Of a DNA stretch of 64,000 bases, positions 56,233-63,886 are shown one piece after another. Source of the DNA: Amycolatopsis saalfeldensis. Its GTDB lineage: Bacteria; Actinomycetota; Actinomycetes; Mycobacteriales; Pseudonocardiaceae. The stretch covers positions 62,001 to 126,000 of the forward strand of contig NZ_FOEF01000011.1 in the NCBI RefSeq assembly GCF_900110575.1. Direction: 5' to 3'. The notes under the pieces were generated by a model, which saw only the letters and a list, made by a program, of their open reading frames with translations, was not told the origin of the DNA and did no database searches. The number at the start of each line of letters is the position of its first letter. Position 1 is the first letter of the stretch. Position numbers and translations under genes: made by a program.

Positions 56233-56772
56233 ATGGAAATGCCCTTGGCCACCGACCGTCTCGTGATCCGTGACTGGTCGGCCGAAGACGCCGAAGCCGC
56301 GTACGAGGTTTACGGCACGGCGCAGGTCACCCATTGGCTGACGCCGGCGATGGACCGGGTCACCGACGTCGCCGCGATGCGCTCGGTTCTGCAGGCGTGG
56401 CTCGAGGCGCAGCCGAACATGATCCCGCCGCGCGGGCGGTGGGCCATCGAGCGGAAGTCGGACGGTGCCGTGGTCGGCGGGCTCGGGATCCGCCTGCTGC
56501 CACCGTTCCGCGAGGACCTGGAGCTGAGCTGGCAGCTGCACCCGGACGCCTGGGGCCAGGGCTACGCGACGGAGGCCTCGCGCGCGCTGATCGACTGGGC
56601 GTTCACCCAGGACACCGACGAACTGTTCGCCGTCGCGCGGCCGAACAACACCCGCGCGGTTGCCACGGCGAAGCGGCTGGGCATGGAGTGGGTCGGCGAG
56701 ACGACCAAGTACTACGACCTCAGCCTGCAGGTCTACCGGATCCGGCACAGCGACATCGCCGAGCAGCGCTGA
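56233..56772 (+). CDS. GNAT-family N-acetyltransferase, RimJ/RimL type
   Basis: 179 residues. LATDRLVIRDWSAEDAEAAY at the N-terminus, VVGGLGIRLLPPFREDLELSW, the acetyl-CoA loop HPDAWGQGYATEASRALIDWA near residue 105, and PNNTRAVATAKRLGMEWVGE near the end. RimJ/RimL-type GNATs acetylate protein N-termini or antibiotics. The ATG at 56233 begins the conserved first strand; the longer frame is caused by the tandem repeat. Confidence 0.9.
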   Translation: MEMPLATDRLVIRDWSAEDAEAAYEVYGTAQVTHWLTPAMDRVTDVAAMRSVLQAWLEAQPNMIPPRGRWAIERKSDGAVVGGLGIRLLPPFREDLELSWQLHPDAWGQGYATEASRALIDWAFTQDTDELFAVARPNNTRAVATAKRLGMEWVGETTKYYDLSLQVYRIRHSDIAEQR

Positions 56773-56782
56773 GGCCCGGCGC

Positions 56783-57355
56783 TCACGGGCTCTGGTAACG
56801 AAGCCCGTCGACGAGCAGGTTCAAGAGCCGGCTCGCCAAGGCCTCCTGGCCGGGTTCGCCGGCGATGAGGGTGACGCCGCCGAGTCCCATGAGGACGTCG
56901 TTCGCGTCGACGTCGCGGCGCAGGACGCCCTTGGCAATGCCGGCCGACAGCAGCGTTTCCAGCGCGTCGGTGAGCAGGTCGCGGGTGCGCATGCGGAGGT
57001 CACCGTCGGCGGTCAAGACGGCTTTGAGCGTGTCGGCCATTCCGTGTTTGGCCGCCATGAACGCGACGAAGCGGTCCATCCAGATCCGCAGGGCGTCGGC
57101 GGGGTCCGTGGTCTCCAGCAGGTCCGGGACGGAGCCGCAGAGGCGCGCGACCTCGTTGCGATAGGTGGCCTCGACCAGCGTCTCCCGGGTCGGGAATCGC
57201 CGGTACAACGTGCCGATCCCGACGCCGGCGTCCTTGGCCACCGCTTTCAGCGACGCGCCGACGCCCTCCCGCGCGAACGCCCTAGCGGCCGCCTCCAGCA
57301 ACCGGTCCTGGTTGAGCCGTGCGTCCGCCCGCAGCGGTTTCCCCTCTTCGGCCAC
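56783..57355 (-). CDS. TetR-family regulator (SbtR-like C-terminal domain)
   Basis: 190 residues from GTG (VAEEGKPLRADARLNQDRLL) with GAGG five bases upstream. HTH: RAFAREGVGASLKAVAKDAGVGIGTLYRRFPTRETLVEATYRNEV. The C-terminal domain WMDRFVAFMAAKHGMADTL is frequent in regulators of oxidoreductases and efflux. The azoreductase gene is upstream on the same strand, 172 bp away. A GTG at 57460 would add a low-complexity N-terminus and is less likely. Confidence 0.88.
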   Translation of the reverse strand: MAEEGKPLRADARLNQDRLLEAAARAFAREGVGASLKAVAKDAGVGIGTLYRRFPTRETLVEATYRNEVARLCGSVPDLLETTDPADALRIWMDRFVAFMAAKHGMADTLKAVLTADGDLRMRTRDLLTDALETLLSAGIAKGVLRRDVDANDVLMGLGGVTLIAGEPGQEALASRLLNLLVDGLRYQSP

Positions 57356-57527
57356 GACCACCTCACCCCGGCTGAACGGACCCGACTCCGGTCGGCCAGT
57401 GTACGAGGGCGCGGCATCAGCTGCGGTGATGGCCGCGGCAGCCCGCCACCGAACGTCCACTGTGGAGCAGGCGGGGCACCGCGGCGCCTCCCCCGGCCGC
57501 GATGCCCCTGGCTGCGTCGGCGTGGCC

Positions 57528-58169
57528 TCAGGCGTTGGCCGGAACCCAGAGCGCGTCGATCTCGCGCTCGGCCGCGGCGAGGCTTTCGGCGGCGAGGCCG
57601 CGCAGGTCGGCCATCTCCGGGTTGGACTCGGCGAGGGTCAGCTCGGCCGCGATGAAGCGCGGCTCGAGGCCGGTCAGGGTGAGGGCGTGGGGCAGCCAGG
57701 CGGTGGCGTGGTCCCAGCCGGCGCGGGGCGTGCCCTCGCCGTACCCGCCGCCGCGGCTGGCCAGCACCAGCAGCTCACGGCCCTCGAGCAGGCCCGCGCG
57801 GGTGGCCGGGTCGAAGGACAGCCCGGGCGCGATCAGGTGGTCGACCCAGGACTTGATGACGCTCGGCGGGCCGAAGTTGTACAGCGGCAGGCCGAGCAGG
57901 ACCGTCGTCGCCTCGCGCAGTTCCCCGACCAGTTCCTCGGTCAGCTGCCAGGACGCTTCCTGCGCGGGCGTGCGCTGTCCGGCGGGAATCATGCGGGCCA
58001 GGCCGTTTTCGGCATCCAGGTGCGGCAGCGGGTGCTGCCCCAGGTCGCGGTAGGTGACGGTGCCTTCGGGGTGCGCGGCACGCCACGCGGCGGCGGCGCG
58101 GGCGGTGAGCTTGCGGCTGACCGAGCGGTCGCCATTGATGCTCGAGTCGATGTGCAGCAGGTGAGCCAT
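57528..58169 (-). CDS. azoR: FMN-dependent NADH-azoreductase
   Basis: 213 residues of the flavodoxin-like AzoR family. AHLLHIDSSINGDRSVSRKL as the FMN-phosphate loop, LLGLPLYNFGPPSVIKSWVD and LLVLASRGGGYGEGTPRAGWD form the flavin site. It reduces azo compounds or quinones by two electrons. An ATG at 58181 adds four residues and is an alternative. It is divergent from a MarR gene across ~85 bp with a TAGGCA/TGCCTA repeat, a common quinone-sensing layout. Confidence 0.92.
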   Translation of the reverse strand: MAHLLHIDSSINGDRSVSRKLTARAAAAWRAAHPEGTVTYRDLGQHPLPHLDAENGLARMIPAGQRTPAQEASWQLTEELVGELREATTVLLGLPLYNFGPPSVIKSWVDHLIAPGLSFDPATRAGLLEGRELLVLASRGGGYGEGTPRAGWDHATAWLPHALTLTGLEPRFIAAELTLAESNPEMADLRGLAAESLAAAEREIDALWVPANA

Positions 58170-58198
58170 CTCGTTAGCCATCCGTAGATCGTTGGTGT

Positions 58199-58224
58199 TA
58201 GGCAAACCATTTATAGCATGCCTA
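58199..58224. promoter_or_regulatory. Inverted repeat TAGGCA-N14-TGCCTA between azoR and marR
   Basis: Six-base arms in an AT-rich stretch (AACCATTTATAGCA between them) that also holds a possible -10 TATAGC. Placement in the short divergent gap suggests MarR control of both genes. Confidence 0.5.
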
Positions 58225-58253
58225 CGATCGCCGTTGTCTCGTATGCTGGGCAC

Positions 58254-58745
58254 ATGACCTCGCTCCCGGTCGTCAACCAGCCGCCGCACCGCTGCGGCGC
58301 GCTGCTCGACCACCTCTCGCGCCGGATGCGGCTGCGGGCGGAGTCCGTGCTGGCCCCCCTCGGGCTGCGGCCGCGGCATCTGCTCGCGCTCACCGTGCTG
58401 CGCGACCAGGGCGGCAGCACCCAGCGGGCGCTGGCGAGCACGCTGGACATGGACGGCACCACCATCGTCGGCCTGCTGAACGACCTGGAAGCCGACAACC
58501 TCGCCGAGCGCCGCCGCTCCCCCGAAGACCGCCGCCGGCACGTCGTCGAGCTGACCGACGTCGGCGCGAAGAAGCTGGCCAAGGCGGAATTCGCGCTGGC
58601 CGCCGTCGAGGACGAGGTACTGGCCGGCCTCGACCACGACGAGCGCGAACAGCTCTACGGCCTGCTCCAACAGGCGACCACGACCACGGAGATCGCCGCG
58701 TGCGCGGGCGCGGCCGACGAGTCGCCGGAACCGCCCGCCTGCTGA
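58254..58745 (+). CDS. MarR-family regulator
   Basis: 163 residues from ATG (MTSLPVVNQPPHRCGALLDH). Winged helix at ~35-105: GLRPRHLLALTVLRDQGGSTQRALASTLDMDGTTIVGLLNDLEADNL with wing RRRSPEDRRRHVVELT. Cys13 near the N-terminus could be a redox switch, as in quinone-sensing MarR proteins, but a partner cysteine is not obvious. Expected to repress the divergent azoreductase. Confidence 0.9.
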   Translation: MTSLPVVNQPPHRCGALLDHLSRRMRLRAESVLAPLGLRPRHLLALTVLRDQGGSTQRALASTLDMDGTTIVGLLNDLEADNLAERRRSPEDRRRHVVELTDVGAKKLAKAEFALAAVEDEVLAGLDHDEREQLYGLLQQATTTTEIAACAGAADESPEPPAC

Positions 58746-59175
58746 ACGCGGCCGCGGCCGAGCTGCCTGCCCCGCTGACCACGGGCGCTGCTGGCAGGGC
58801 CTGACCAAGCCACCTGCCGAGCGCGGACGCTCCCTGGCAGAACCGCCTCCCGCTGACCACGAACGCAGCCGCCCAGGCCTGGCAAAACAGCCCGCCGAGC
58901 GTGGACGCGGACCGGCCCCGGCAGAACCCATCCCGCTATACGCAGGCTCGGCTGGCCGGCCGAGCTGCCTGCCGACCGCGGGCATCGCCGACCGCCGAGG
59001 GGAGGTGGACCAGTCCCCGACCGAACCGCCTCCTGCTGAACGCGGCCGCGGCCGACCGGCCGATCCGCCGCCCGCCGAGGCGGAGATGCGGACCTGACCG
59101 AGCCACCGACCGGGGGCGAAGACGAGGCCGAAACCGGTCCGTTGTCCTACCCTGGGCCGAGGAGGGCGGGGAACC
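58746..59175. other. 430-bp gene-free stretch with internal repeats
   Basis: No supported gene. The sequence is made of imperfect units built from CTGAACGCGGCC, GCCGAGCTGCCTGCC and CGGCAGAACC-type words. A 24-bp block is found exactly twice (58738-58761 and 59032-59055), and GCCGAGCTGCCTGCC recurs at 58756 and 58960. This suggests decayed tandem duplication. The end holds the promoter and ribosome binding region of the LigD-like gene. Confidence 0.6.
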
Positions 59176-60747
59176 ATGGATGAGGCGGCCGAGCGGCTCG
59201 CGAAGTACCGCGCGATGCGGAATTTCGAGCGCACGGCCGAGCCCGCGGGTGGGGAGGCCGCGCCCGGCAACCGGTTTGTCGTGCAGCGGCATCGGGCGCG
59301 CAGGCGTCATTACGACCTGCGGCTGGAGCTGGGCGGGGTGCTGGTCAGCTGGGCCGTGCCGAAAGGGCCGACGCTGGATCCCAAGGCACGGCGGATGGCC
59401 GTGCACGTCGAGGATCATCCGCTGGAGTACGCCGACTTCGAGGGGGTGATCCCGCACGGCGAGTACGGCGGCGGGGACGTGATCGTGTGGGATCGCGGGA
59501 CCTGGGAGGCCGTCGACACCGATGACGCGGAGCAGGCGCTCGCCGACGGGAACCTGCACTTCGACCTGTTCGGCGACAAGCTGGCCGGACGGTTCGTGCT
59601 CATCCACCCGAAACGCGACGGCGACGGCAAGCAGTGGCTGCTGCTGCACAAACAGGACGACCACGCCTCAGCCGGCTGGGACGCCGAGGACCATCCGAAG
59701 TCCGTCAAGAGCGGGCTGACCAACGACGAGGTCGCGGCGGCCCCCGCGGCGCTGTGGCACGGCGACCGGCCCGCGGCCGAGGCGGAGGAGCCCGTTTTCG
59801 TCGGTCCCACCGACGAAGAGCTGGCCACCTTGGACTCGCTCGGCGCCCGCGGCAGCTGGAGCGTCGGCGGCCGGAAGCTGGTCCTCACCAACCTCGACAA
59901 GGTGCTGATCCCCGGCCGCGACGGCGAGCCCCCGATCACCAAACGCGAGCTGATCCGGTACTACGCCTCGATCGCGCCGACGATGCTGCCCTACCTCGCC
60001 GGGCGGCCGCTCAACACCCAGCGGTTCCCCGGCGGCATCGGGAAACCCGGGTTCTGGCACAAGGAAGTGCCCGACCACGCGCCGGAATGGCTGCACCGCT
60101 GGCACAACGAGGCCGCCGCGGCCGACGAGGTGCAGCAGTACCTCGTGCCCGGCGCGGCCGCGGATCTGGCGTGGCTGGCCAACTTCGGCTCGCTCGAGTT
60201 GCACGCGTGGACGTCACGGATCCCCGACGTCGGGCGTCCGACGTGGACACTCTTCGACATCGACCCCGGCCCGGAGACGTCGTTCGAAGACGTGCTGGTC
60301 CTCGCTCGCCTGCACCGCACGGCGCTGGCGCACCTCGGCCTCGCCGGACGGCCGAAAGTGACCGGGCAGCGTGGAATCCAGGTGTGGGTGCCCGTCGAAC
60401 CGCGCTACACCTTCGCCGAGACGCGTGCATGGGCCGAGACCGTGTCGAAGATGATCGGGAAAACCGTGCCGGAGCTGGTGAGCTGGGCGTGGCACAAGGA
60501 CCGCCGCGGCGGGCGCGCGCGGCTGGACTACACGCAGAACGTGCACAACAAAACCCTGGTGGCGCCCTACAGCGTGCGGCCGCGGCCCGGCGCGCCGGTG
60601 TCGGTTCCGCTGGAGTGGGACGAACTCGACGACCCGGACCTGACACCGGAGCGCTGGACCGTGCGGACCGTGCTGGACCGCGTCAAGACCACCGGTGACC
60701 CGTTCGCCGCGTTGCTCGGAGTCGACCAGCGGCTGCCGAAACTGTGA
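59176..60747 (+). CDS. ligD: LigD-like protein: 3'-phosphoesterase plus primase-polymerase domains
   Basis: 523 residues. Residues ~25-190: 3'-phosphoesterase domain (VVQRHRARRRHYDLRLELGG, SWAVPKGPTLDPK, HVEDHPLEYADFEGVIPHGE with the metal-binding His/Asp). Residues ~230-520: LigD-type polymerase of the AEP/primase fold (KVLIPGRDGEPPITKRELI, PDHAPEWL, TLFDIDPGPE with the catalytic D-x-D, TGQRGIQVWVPV). The ATP-dependent ligase domain of full LigD is absent. In non-homologous end joining these domains tidy and fill DNA ends with Ku; no ku gene is adjacent. Confidence 0.9.
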   Translation: MDEAAERLAKYRAMRNFERTAEPAGGEAAPGNRFVVQRHRARRRHYDLRLELGGVLVSWAVPKGPTLDPKARRMAVHVEDHPLEYADFEGVIPHGEYGGGDVIVWDRGTWEAVDTDDAEQALADGNLHFDLFGDKLAGRFVLIHPKRDGDGKQWLLLHKQDDHASAGWDAEDHPKSVKSGLTNDEVAAAPAALWHGDRPAAEAEEPVFVGPTDEELATLDSLGARGSWSVGGRKLVLTNLDKVLIPGRDGEPPITKRELIRYYASIAPTMLPYLAGRPLNTQRFPGGIGKPGFWHKEVPDHAPEWLHRWHNEAAAADEVQQYLVPGAAADLAWLANFGSLELHAWTSRIPDVGRPTWTLFDIDPGPETSFEDVLVLARLHRTALAHLGLAGRPKVTGQRGIQVWVPVEPRYTFAETRAWAETVSKMIGKTVPELVSWAWHKDRRGGRARLDYTQNVHNKTLVAPYSVRPRPGAPVSVPLEWDELDDPDLTPERWTVRTVLDRVKTTGDPFAALLGVDQRLPKL

Positions 60748-60800
60748 GTTCGACGGGTTCGCGCCGCAGGTGGAGCGACTCCAGGCTTAGGGTCGGGGCC

Positions 60801-61787
60801 ATGCGATTCGGACTCTTCGTGCCACAGGGCTGGCGCCACGACCTCGTCGGCATCGACCCCGCGGACCACTGGACCACCATGCTCGACCTCGCCCGCTACG
60901 CCGACGCCGGGCCGTACGAGTCGATCTGGGTCTACGACCACTTCCACACCGTTCCCGTCCCCAGCGACGAAGCCACGCACGAGGCGTGGAGCCTGATGGC
61001 GGCGTACGGCGCCGCGACGACCCGCGTGCGCCTCGGCCAGATGTGCAGCTGCATGGGCTACCGCAACCCCGCGTACCTCGCGAAGGTCGCCGCCACCATC
61101 GACGTGATCTCCGGCGGGCGCGTGGAGATGGGCATCGGCGGCGGCTGGTACGAGCACGAGTGGCGCGCCTACGGTTACGGCTTCCCCAGCGCGGGCGAGC
61201 GGCTCGGCCAGCTCGACGAGGGCGTGCAGATCATGCGCCGGCTCTGGACCGAGGGCAAGGCCACCTTCGCCGGCAAGCACTACCAGGTGGACGGCGCGAT
61301 CTCCCGTCCGCTTCCGCTGCAGGACGGCGGCATCCCGCTGTGGATCGCCGGCGGCGGCGAGAAGAAAACCCTGCGCACGGCGGCGAAGTACGCGTCGTAC
61401 ACGAACTTCGTCGGCGACACCGAGGGGTTCCGGCACAAGTCCTCCGTGCTGGAAGCGCACTGCAAGGACGTCGGCACGGACTACGGCAAGATCGTGCGCT
61501 CGGCCAACTACAACGTCGTCATCGGCGAGACCGAGAAGGACGTGCAGGACCGCCTGGCGTGGATCCGTTCGCACTACGAGCCGCTGCTGCCGGCCGACGT
61601 GCTGGAGGGCGCCTACCAGAACTTCGCCTCGGGCCCGCTGGTCGGCACGCCGGAGCAGATCATCCCGAAGCTGAAGGAACTCGAAGGCCTCGGCATGACG
61701 TACGCGATCACGTACTTCGCCGAAGCGGCCTACGACCGTTCGGGCATCGAGCTGTTCACCTCGAAGGTCGTGCCGGAGCTTTCCTGA
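60801..61787 (+). CDS. LLM-class F420-dependent oxidoreductase
   Basis: 328 residues of the luciferase-like (TIM-barrel) family: RFGLFVPQGWRHDLVGIDPA, ESIWVYDHFHTVPVP, GQMCSCMGYRNPAYLAKVAATIDVISGGRVEMGIGGGWYEHEW (as separate adjacent motifs), IPLWIAGGGEKKTLR and VGTPEQIIPKL. Such enzymes use reduced F420 (some FMN) for hydride transfer; F420 is inferred from the actinobacterial subgroup. It follows the LigD-like gene by 53 bp but is functionally unrelated. Confidence 0.9.
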   Translation: MRFGLFVPQGWRHDLVGIDPADHWTTMLDLARYADAGPYESIWVYDHFHTVPVPSDEATHEAWSLMAAYGAATTRVRLGQMCSCMGYRNPAYLAKVAATIDVISGGRVEMGIGGGWYEHEWRAYGYGFPSAGERLGQLDEGVQIMRRLWTEGKATFAGKHYQVDGAISRPLPLQDGGIPLWIAGGGEKKTLRTAAKYASYTNFVGDTEGFRHKSSVLEAHCKDVGTDYGKIVRSANYNVVIGETEKDVQDRLAWIRSHYEPLLPADVLEGAYQNFASGPLVGTPEQIIPKLKELEGLGMTYAITYFAEAAYDRSGIELFTSKVVPELS

Positions 61788-61788
61788 C

Positions 61789-62346
61789 TCAGCGCTTGGT
61801 GAGCACGACCAGATAGCGGCAGGGCTCGGCCGTCGGGTTCGCGTACGCGCAGGGCTGCGGACGGCCGAGCTGCAGGCAGTCGCCCGCGTCGAGTTCGTGG
61901 ACGGCCGAGCCCTCGTGGAAGCGCAAATGCCCGTCCAGTACCCAAATCTGATGATCGGCGAACGCGTAGGAGTCGGCCGGGAAGGCGACCCGTGCGCCCG
62001 CCGGCAGGGTGACCTCGACGAGTTCCGTCGCGCCGCGGCCCGGGGGCGAGACGGACCGGCGGAGGTAACCGGTCACGGGATCGGTCCACCTCGGCTGGTC
62101 CGCGACGCGCGCGACCTGGCGGTCGTGGTCCTCCGCGTGGGCCACCAGTTCCGACAGGCTCATGCCGAGGGCGGACGCCAGCCGGCTCAGCAGCACCGCC
62201 GTCGGCTGGGCTTCACCACGCTCGATTTTGCCGACCATGGCCCGGGAAACGCCCGCGCGCTCGGCGAGGGCGCCGGCCGAGATGTCGTGGGCCTGGCGCG
62301 CCGCGCGCAGTGTCGCGGCGATCGACTCGGAGAGGGGATCCGTCAC
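61789..62346 (-). CDS. XRE regulator with cupin sensor domain
   Basis: 185 residues. HTH residues ~10-65: LRAARQAHDISAGALAERAG, VSRAMVGKIERGEAQPTAVL. The cupin domain, residues ~100-180: VEVTLPAGARVAFPADSYAF, HQIWVLDGHLRFHEG and LDAGDCLQLGRPQPCAYANP. This PuuR-like layout binds small metabolites. It converges with the LLM gene and is divergent from a GNAT gene; repeated ACTATAG words between them are its likely site. Confidence 0.92.
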   Translation of the reverse strand: MTDPLSESIAATLRAARQAHDISAGALAERAGVSRAMVGKIERGEAQPTAVLLSRLASALGMSLSELVAHAEDHDRQVARVADQPRWTDPVTGYLRRSVSPPGRGATELVEVTLPAGARVAFPADSYAFADHQIWVLDGHLRFHEGSAVHELDAGDCLQLGRPQPCAYANPTAEPCRYLVVLTKR

Positions 62347-62351
62347 AGCTG

Positions 62352-62384
62352 TCGACTATAGCAGCGGCTCATGTCTACTATAGT
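62352..62384. promoter_or_regulatory. Repeated TC-N-ACTATAG words in the divergent gap
   Basis: TCGACTATAGC at 62352-62362 and TCTACTATAGT at 62374-62384, 22 bp or two helical turns apart; the second contains the perfect palindrome ACTATAGT. They fill the small space between the XRE-cupin gene start (62346) and the GNAT gene, suggesting an operator pair controlling both. Confidence 0.6.
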
Positions 62385-62388
62385 GGCC

Positions 62389-62877
62389 ATGTTGATTCGA
62401 GACGCCTCGGCGAGCGACGCCGAAGCCTGCGCGGCGATCTACGCGCCGTACGTCACGGACACCGCGATCACGTTCGAGATCGAGCCGCCCACCGTCGAGG
62501 AAATGACGGACCGCATCACGAAAGCCCTGAAGACCCACGCATGGCTCGTCATCGAGGACGAAGGCCGCGTTGTCGGCTACGCGTACGGCGGCCCGTACAA
62601 GGAGCGCGCGGCGTACCGGTTCTCGTGCGAAGTGAGCGTGTACCTGGAGCTTGGCCGACGGCGTACGGGCAGCGGCCGCGCGCTGTACGAAGCGCTCTTC
62701 GCCCGGCTCGCCGAGCGCGGCTTCCGTACGGCCGTCGCGGGCATGACTCTGCCGAACGACGCGAGCGCCGGCTTGCACCGCGCGCTCGGCTTCGAGCCCA
62801 TCGGGACCTACCGCCACATCGGCTGGAAGCTCGGCGCCTGGCGTGACGTCGCCTGGGCGCAGCGTGATCTGCACTGA
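62389..62877 (+). CDS. GNAT N-acetyltransferase, phosphinothricin/methionine-sulfone type
   Basis: 162 residues from ATG at 62389 (MLIRDASASDAEACAAIYAPYVTDTAITFE), typical of PAT/MnaT enzymes that acetylate phosphinothricin or methionine derivatives. Others: GYAYGGPYKERAAYRFSCEVSVYLE, the acetyl-CoA loop RRRTGSGRALYEALFARLAE, and MTLPNDASAGLHRALGFEPIGTYRHIGWK as separate motifs. An ATG at 62371 lies between the operator words and is less likely. Divergent from the XRE-cupin gene. Confidence 0.9.
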   Translation: MLIRDASASDAEACAAIYAPYVTDTAITFEIEPPTVEEMTDRITKALKTHAWLVIEDEGRVVGYAYGGPYKERAAYRFSCEVSVYLELGRRRTGSGRALYEALFARLAERGFRTAVAGMTLPNDASAGLHRALGFEPIGTYRHIGWKLGAWRDVAWAQRDLH

Positions 62878-62881
62878 GGAT

Positions 62882-63886
62882 TCAGACGCCGCTGTCGTCC
62901 AGGTCTTCGATGTCCTGTTCCAGCCGGGCGCGCCAGGACCACTGCGGCTGCGTCCAATCCGTGTCGGCTGCCGGGGGCTCGCCCAGTGGCAGGGCCTGAT
63001 CGGTGACACCGTGCGTCACGCGGTAGGCCAGCACCGACGAAGCCGCGCGGATCCACCGGTCGCTCGCCGCGCCCGAGGGCGGGGCGACCCCGAAGGCGTG
63101 CGTGAACCACACCGGCAGTAGCGCACTCGACCCGAGCGCGCCGGTGATCCGCTCGCGCAGGCGGGCGTGCAGTTCTTCCCAGTCACGCTCGGCTTTCTCG
63201 ATCTGTGGGAGGACGCGGGTGCGCGTCCGGTCGTCGGCGTCCAGCGCCTGCTGGGCCGCTTCGGCGTCCTTCACCGCGGCGGGGAGCTGACGGTCCAGCA
63301 CCCCTCGACGGCGGGCGGCCACTTCGGACAGCCGAGCCTCGGCGTCGCCGCGACGCTCGTCCGTGCGCTGGGTCGTCGCCAGCACCCCGAGCACCGCGAT
63401 CAACGACTTTTCGCTGTCCGCCAACGCTTCCCACGCCTTCGGCAGCAGCGCGATGTCCTCTTCGTAGGGCTGGCGCTGGTTCGCGGTCATGAGCTGCGCG
63501 GTGAGCGCGTGCCGCCGCTCGGCTTCGGCCGCGAGCCGGCGCAGCTCCGGGCCGACGTCGTCGAGGTTGACCACCGGCACCTTCTCCGACACCCGGACGG
63601 CGCGTTCCAGCACCAGCAGCCGCTGCTTGAGCCGTTCCAGCTGCCGGGTCGCGAGGTCCAGCCGGGACTCGTGGCGCTCCTGCGCTTCGCGGTAGGAGTC
63701 CACGGACTCACGCAGGTCGGTCAGCTCCCGCCCAGTGCGCGACTCGAGGTCGTCGACGGTCTCCTGCATGCCGTCGACCGTGTCGGACAGGACGGCGAAC
63801 TCGTCCTCACGCTCGGCGTCCGGCTCGTCGAACGGTTCGGCGTCCGGGTAGTACCCGGTGTCGGCGTAGTACTCGGAGTGGGTCAC
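62882..63886 (-). CDS. Coiled-coil hypothetical protein
   Basis: 334 residues from GTG. The N-terminal ~30 residues are acidic and tyrosine-rich (YYADTGYYPDAEPFDEPDAE). Residues ~35-105 and ~125-235 are long helices with heptad leucines (LERLKQRLLVLERAVRV, RRLAAEAERRHALTAQLM), and the C-terminal part (~245-334) has Trp-rich WIRAASSVLAYRV and WTQPQWSWRARLEQD. No known family. It overlaps the upstream membrane-protein gene by 4 bp (GTGA), so the two are co-translated and may form a scaffold. Confidence 0.8.
   Translation of the reverse strand: MTHSEYYADTGYYPDAEPFDEPDAEREDEFAVLSDTVDGMQETVDDLESRTGRELTDLRESVDSYREAQERHESRLDLATRQLERLKQRLLVLERAVRVSEKVPVVNLDDVGPELRRLAAEAERRHALTAQLMTANQRQPYEEDIALLPKAWEALADSEKSLIAVLGVLATTQRTDERRGDAEARLSEVAARRRGVLDRQLPAAVKDAEAAQQALDADDRTRTRVLPQIEKAERDWEELHARLRERITGALGSSALLPVWFTHAFGVAPPSGAASDRWIRAASSVLAYRVTHGVTDQALPLGEPPAADTDWTQPQWSWRARLEQDIEDLDDSGV

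Noticed and set aside
55927..56772. Extended GNAT ORF with TVPTAPPEQVD repeats
   Set aside because: The N-terminal extension comes from the 33-bp tandem repeat staying in frame. The GNAT fold begins at 56233.
58901..59449. Plus-strand ORF before the LigD-like gene
   Set aside because: Arg/Pro-rich reading of the repeat region and an out-of-frame LigD start; no start signal.
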